Shown: in pieces, positions 60,837-64,000 of the stretch
Layout of the letters: each line of letters begins with the position of its first letter
Position numbering within the stretch: the first letter of the stretch is position 1
Assembly (NCBI GenBank): GCA_947001705.1
Contig: CAMQHT010000003.1
Span: 1-64,000 of the forward strand
Origin: an uncultured Collinsella sp.
GTDB lineage: Bacteria > Actinomycetota > Coriobacteriia > Coriobacteriales > Coriobacteriaceae
DNA: 64,000 nt
Direction of reading: 5' to 3'
Position numbers and translations under genes: made by a program
Notes under the pieces: generated by a model
Told to the model about the DNA's origin: nothing
What the model saw: the letters and a program-made list of their open reading frames with translations, nothing else
Database searches by the model: none

Positions 60837-62279
60837 GTGCTTAATAGATTCCGCATGCTTGTCGCCTGTGCTTTGACCTTCGCGCTTTGCTGGGTGCCGG
60901 GATTTGCGTTTGCTGGGGACGCTGAGGACGGGGCCCAGGTTGCTGCGACCGCTCATGGGCTTTCCTATGGAATCGAGGGTTTTGAGCGGTTGGCCAAGGG
61001 GACCGCTCGTGCCATGGAGGGCCAGCCAGAGGGCTACCGGTTTCCCGTTGACGAGGACGTGGACCTTGTAGTGGTGCCTGCTGCCGATCGCGTTGTGGTG
61101 TGGATATCGCCCGAGGCGGTCGAGAAGTACGGATTGGATCCGCAGGATAACGAGTGCGTATTGGGTCTCAAGGCCCTCGTCTGTGAGCTCGACAGCGCAA
61201 ACTGCATGGGAGGTGCGCAGCTGGGGGACGTGGATCTTCCTTGGTATGTCACGGCGGAAACAACGTTTAATGCCGGCGGGTATACCTATGCCTTTGATGT
61301 GCGTGGTGCGGATGGGGACCGCTATGTGGTGATTGCATCGGCCTCGGGTGATGCCAAGGGCGGCGCGCGTTGGCTTGATAGCGCTCAAATGGTAGAGGCA
61401 TCGTCTGTCGTGTTGCGGGATGAGCAGGGGCCCTTGACCTCTCTGGCCTCCTTTTTAGGCGGCATCGACTACCGCCCGTTTTGGGTGTCTATCAAAACGA
61501 GCGGCCTTGCCCTGGTGATTGCCTTTGCACTGGGCCTGTTTGCCGCGTGGAAGACTATGGGTACCTCGAGTCGCATCAAGGGCCTGCTCGATTCGGTCTT
61601 TACGATTCCTATGGTGCTGCCGCCCACGGTCTGCGGCTTTTTGCTGCTTATGCTGTTTGGCCGCTCGACCGGTGTCGGCCAGTGGCTGATCGCGCACGGC
61701 ATCTCGATTGTCTTTACGTGGCCGGCGGCGGTTGTCTCTGCCGTGGTGGTATCGTTTCCCCTGGTCTACCGTACGGCGCTCGGTGCCTTTGAGAGCCTCG
61801 ACACGCAAATGCTCGACGCCGCGCGAACCTTGGGATGGTCCGAGCGTCGCATCTTTACCAAGCTTATGATGCCGCTTGGCTGGCCCTCGATTGCCGCCGG
61901 CACGGTGCTCGCCTTTGCCCGCGCGATGGGCGAGTTTGGTTGCACGCTGTTCTTTGCAGGCAACTATGCCGGCATTACGCAGACCATTCCCATTGCGATT
62001 TACTTTGAGTGGATGGGCGGCAATACGTCGGTGGCTCTCTTTTGGGTCGTGGTCGTAATAGCGTTCAGCTTCCTGGTCATCCTATTCATCAACATGTACA
62101 CGGCGCATTCTCAAAAGTATCGCGAGCGCGGTCTCTCCCGTGCGGAGCGCAAGCAGGCTAAAGAGCTCGCCGGACAGGGCGATTCGCTTGACCCTGTGGG
62201 CGGTGATGCCTTGCGTATCGATCGCGAGGCGCTGGCCGAGCTTATGCGCGATGGCGCGGTCGCAAAGGGAGGTCGATAA
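60837..62279 (+). CDS. modB: Molybdate ABC permease ModB with an exported N-terminal domain
   Basis: ModB forms the membrane channel for molybdate import. Usual ModB has about 220-230 residues; this one has 480. It begins at GTG 60837 (TTGGAG 6 bases upstream) with a signal-peptide-like segment ending AFA near residue 26. An outer domain of about 190 residues with three Cys follows; I do not recognise it. The permease comes next (about 215-440) with TMs, LPPTVCGFLLLMLFGR and EAA loop LDAARTLGWSERRIFTKLMMP. The C-terminal 40 residues are polar. The N-terminal addition is in frame with no stop, so it appears a true fusion. Confidence 0.88.
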   Translation: MLNRFRMLVACALTFALCWVPGFAFAGDAEDGAQVAATAHGLSYGIEGFERLAKGTARAMEGQPEGYRFPVDEDVDLVVVPAADRVVVWISPEAVEKYGLDPQDNECVLGLKALVCELDSANCMGGAQLGDVDLPWYVTAETTFNAGGYTYAFDVRGADGDRYVVIASASGDAKGGARWLDSAQMVEASSVVLRDEQGPLTSLASFLGGIDYRPFWVSIKTSGLALVIAFALGLFAAWKTMGTSSRIKGLLDSVFTIPMVLPPTVCGFLLLMLFGRSTGVGQWLIAHGISIVFTWPAAVVSAVVVSFPLVYRTALGAFESLDTQMLDAARTLGWSERRIFTKLMMPLGWPSIAAGTVLAFARAMGEFGCTLFFAGNYAGITQTIPIAIYFEWMGGNTSVALFWVVVVIAFSFLVILFINMYTAHSQKYRERGLSRAERKQAKELAGQGDSLDPVGGDALRIDREALAELMRDGAVAKGGR

Positions 62280-62282
62280 GCC

Positions 62283-63353
62283 ATGTCGCTCGTTCTGGAT
62301 ATCAAAAAGCGCTATCCGGGCTTTACCCTCGACATTCAGCTCGATGCCGGCGAGGAGCGTGTGGCGCTGCTGGGCGCCTCGGGTTGCGGCAAGAGCTGCA
62401 CGTTGCGCTGCATTGCCGGCGTGGAGACACCCGACGAGGGCAAGATCGTCGTCAACGGCGTGACCTTTTTTGACTCGGCGGCGGGTATCAACCTGTCGCC
62501 CCAGGAGCGAAAATGCGCCCTGCTGTTCCAAAACTATCAGCTGTTTCCCAACATGACGGTGGCCGATAACGTTTGCGCCGGTGTTAAGGATGCGGGTGAC
62601 GCCGCCGCGCGAAAAAAGCTCGCCGAGCGTTATCTGGGCATTTTCGGTCTGGCCGACTTTGCCGACCGCTATCCCGCGCGCCTCTCGGGCGGCCAGCAGC
62701 AGCGTGTGGCGCTTGCCCGCATGGTGGCGGCGCATCCCGGCATCTTTATGTTCGACGAGCCCATGAACGCACTCGATTCCTATCTTAAGAGCGCCCTCGA
62801 ACAGAACATGCTCGACCTGTTCGATGTATGCAACCGCACCGTGCTCTACGTGAGCCACGACATCGACGAAGCGTGCCGCCTGTGCGAGCGTATCTGCGTG
62901 ATGCATGACGGGCATGTTGAGGAGATCGGCTCCGTCGAGGACGTGGTCCGCCGTCCGCAGACGCTGGCGGCGCTGCGCCTGACGGGCTGCAAGAACACAA
63001 GCCGGGCGCGCAAGATCGGCGACGAAGAAGTTGAGGCCCTCGACTGGGGCATGACCTTCAACGTGGGCCGTGAGGTTCCCGATAACGTGGCGTACCTGGG
63101 TATTCGTGCGAGCTACTTCCATGTGGACAACCGTGCCGAGCGGGGTCGCAACAGCTATGATTTGCACGTGGCCCGTGTGAGCGATTCGCGCTTTGAGCGC
63201 CTGGTGCTGCTGGATGTGCCGCGTGCCGATGCGCCGACGCGCCTGCAGTGGAAGGTCAACAAAGTGGGCATGCCTGTCGACGAGCTGCCGCAAGCAGGCG
63301 AGACGCTGCGCATGCATTTTGATGCCAGCAGGATCCATTTGGTTTGTCGATAG
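62283..63353 (+). CDS. modC: Molybdate ABC transporter ATPase ModC
   Basis: ModC drives molybdate import. The 356-residue protein has Walker A LGASGCGKSCTL near residue 33, Q-loop FQNYQLFPNMTV, signature [14 protein letters not shown], Walker B IFMFDEPMNALDS and H-loop YVSHDIDEA. The C-terminal 110 residues form a regulatory MOP/TOBE-like domain, typical of ModC. ATG 62283 follows modB by 3 bases with GGGAGG upstream. A terminator follows. Confidence 0.93.
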   Translation: MSLVLDIKKRYPGFTLDIQLDAGEERVALLGASGCGKSCTLRCIAGVETPDEGKIVVNGVTFFDSAAGINLSPQERKCALLFQNYQLFPNMTVADNVCAGVKDAGDAAARKKLAERYLGIFGLADFADRYPARLSGGQQQRVALARMVAAHPGIFMFDEPMNALDSYLKSALEQNMLDLFDVCNRTVLYVSHDIDEACRLCERICVMHDGHVEEIGSVEDVVRRPQTLAALRLTGCKNTSRARKIGDEEVEALDWGMTFNVGREVPDNVAYLGIRASYFHVDNRAERGRNSYDLHVARVSDSRFERLVLLDVPRADAPTRLQWKVNKVGMPVDELPQAGETLRMHFDASRIHLVCR

Positions 63354-63364
63354 CGCCGGGTAAT

Positions 63365-63401
63365 GCCGTCGGGGGATATAAGCCTCGGCGGCTTTGTTTT
63401 T
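63365..63401 (+). terminator. Terminator after modC
   Basis: GCCGTCGGGG and CCTCGGCGGC form a stem with G.U pairs around an 8-base loop, followed by TTTGTTTTT. Confidence 0.7.
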
Positions 63402-63497
63402 GCCGTTCGCCGAATGAGGAATGACAAATTCTTATCAATCAAGATAATTATTTATTAAACGACGGCACACGACGCTGTCGTACGAATGTCAACGGTG

Positions 63498-63526
63498 TTC
63501 GCATGGTCGATGACCGTTGGTATAGT
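63498..63526 (+). promoter_or_regulatory. Candidate promoter before the last gene
   Basis: TTCGCA (63498-63503) and TATAGT (63521-63526) are 17 bases apart. A transcript would start near 63533, just before the AAAGGAGGG site of the small ORF. Confidence 0.5.
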
Positions 63527-63556
63527 TGACCTCAACTTGTAAAGGAGGGTGCGCAC

Positions 63557-63625
63557 ATGCCGCAGACGACATACATTCGCCGCGTTGCCGCGCGTGCCCT
63601 CTATATGGCTCGGAGTCGCATATGA
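63557..63625 (+). CDS. Possible leader peptide upstream of the dehydratase-like gene
   Basis: This is a 22-codon ORF with a perfect AAAGGAGGG site 7 bases before ATG 63557. It encodes five Arg (positions 8, 9, 13, 19, 21) and two Tyr. It would be the first reading frame of the transcript that includes the dehydratase-like gene 159 bases later. Such a strong site in front of a tiny ORF suggests it is translated, perhaps as a leader. No clear terminator/antiterminator pair is seen behind it, so its role is open. Confidence 0.4.
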   Translation: MPQTTYIRRVAARALYMARSRI

Positions 63626-63784
63626 GCAGGTATGTTCACGGCTCCGGGAGAGACGACGCACAACTAAATAATCGACCGCAAAGCAGGTTCCCTAAAATTC
63701 CGGGTTTGAGCACGGTCGGGCAATCGCCGTCCGTCGTGCATCGATACCGCTGTTATCCGTTTTTGGTTCGAGAGGGGAACCGTC
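63626..63784. other. Untranslated leader before the last gene
   Basis: I find no established riboswitch here. A GGTTC/GAACC pair brackets the GAGAGGGG ribosome site of the next gene, which could hide it. A GGGAGAGACGAC stretch reminded me of glycine aptamers, but the rest does not fit. Confidence 0.35.
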
Positions 63785-64000
63785 ATGGCTGAAGCAATCG
63801 AAGAGGTCAAGTTGCCCAGCACGTTTGAGGAGTTCAACGAGCAGCGCAAGGCCGCGTTTATTCGCGTTAAGGATTACAAGCAGGCCGGTAATCGCCTGAT
63901 CGGTTTTCTGTGCAGCTACACGCCGCTCGAGATTATCGATGCCGCGGGGGCTGCGAGCGTGGCTCTGTGTGGTACGTCCGACGAGGTGATTCCCGAGGCC
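63785..64000 (+). CDS. 2-hydroxyacyl-CoA dehydratase-like protein, N-terminal part
   Basis: Only the first 72 codons lie in the window. The product opens with an acidic stretch, then STFEEFNEQRKAAFIRVKDY and RLIGFLCSYTPLEIIDAAGAA. The last is the conserved start of HgdB/FldB-type subunits and double-cubane proteins, where the Cys binds the iron-sulfur cluster. Members dehydrate 2-hydroxyacyl-CoA in amino-acid fermentation or have an unknown redox role. ATG 63785 has GAGAGGGG upstream. The rest of the protein is needed to choose between these groups. Confidence 0.75.
   Translation, partial: MAEAIEEVKLPSTFEEFNEQRKAAFIRVKDYKQAGNRLIGFLCSYTPLEIIDAAGAASVALCGTSDEVIPEA

Noticed and set aside
63622..63792. 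56-codon frame overlapping the dehydratase-like start
   Set aside because: It has no ribosome site of its own, and its end overlaps the start of the main gene in another frame.

Overview
The window is 64 kb of moderately high-GC chromosome, densely packed with housekeeping genes. Gene content suggests an anaerobic gut actinobacterium of the Coriobacteriia, most likely Collinsella. The reasons are a division/wall cluster without ftsA but with ftsQ-ftsZ followed by pgeF/yggS/sepF/yggT/divIVA, GTG/TTG/non-AUG starts, CyuA-type cysteine desulfidase and 2-hydroxyacyl-CoA dehydratase-like genes. The genus is inference from memory, not from a search. I saw no tRNA, rRNA operon, CRISPR array, prophage or complete insertion sequence.

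Region 1 (1-23.8 kb) is the dcw cluster: mraZ-rsmH-ftsL-like-ftsI-murF-mraY-murD-ftsW-murG-murC-murB-ftsQ-ftsZ. It makes lipid II and builds the divisome. murE and ftsA are missing from their usual places. After the ftsZ terminator come pgeF and then a complete phosphate operon, pstSCAB-phoU. pstS overlaps the pgeF stop, so Pst sits inside what is normally the ylmD-ylmE-sepF-ylmG-divIVA block. That block then resumes with yggS, sepF, yggT (apparently starting at ATC or ATT) and divIVA.

Region 2 (23.8-39 kb) is mixed. It holds a nitroreductase with a mosaic codon pattern, a DUF47-Pit phosphate transporter pair, a BI-1 family membrane protein, a TIGR02452/PARG-like protein whose QEE motif reads QEA, an SGNH hydrolase and a pentapeptide-repeat protein. 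It continues with thiD and a TPP riboswitch-thiC unit, then yaaA, an M18 aminopeptidase and polA.

Region 3 (39-49.8 kb) contains a HAD phosphatase and argG-argH. argG is preceded by a 24-codon, arginine-rich leader ORF and attenuator-like hairpins; this is the strongest candidate here for an undescribed regulatory system. ndk, rpiB, cyuA, a second HAD, rpsA and the RNase P RNA gene follow. Just downstream of rnpB is a large nested palindrome flanked by a 7-bp direct repeat.

Region 4 (49.8-64 kb) contains yigZ, a C_GCAxxG_C_C protein, an O-acetylhomoserine sulfhydrylase, a DHA2-type exporter, xpt and a standalone GGQ release-factor-like protein. A lipid kinase and a CLC channel/transporter come next. 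It ends with the molybdenum block moeA-mogA-modABC, in which modB carries an unusual exported N-terminal domain, and the start of a 2-hydroxyacyl-CoA dehydratase-like gene behind a possible leader peptide.

Three sorts of long intergenic hairpin occur between genes: an AGTTGCGGTG element (2 copies), a TTTGGGACAAA element (2 copies) and a single CCGTCGCAACATT element.
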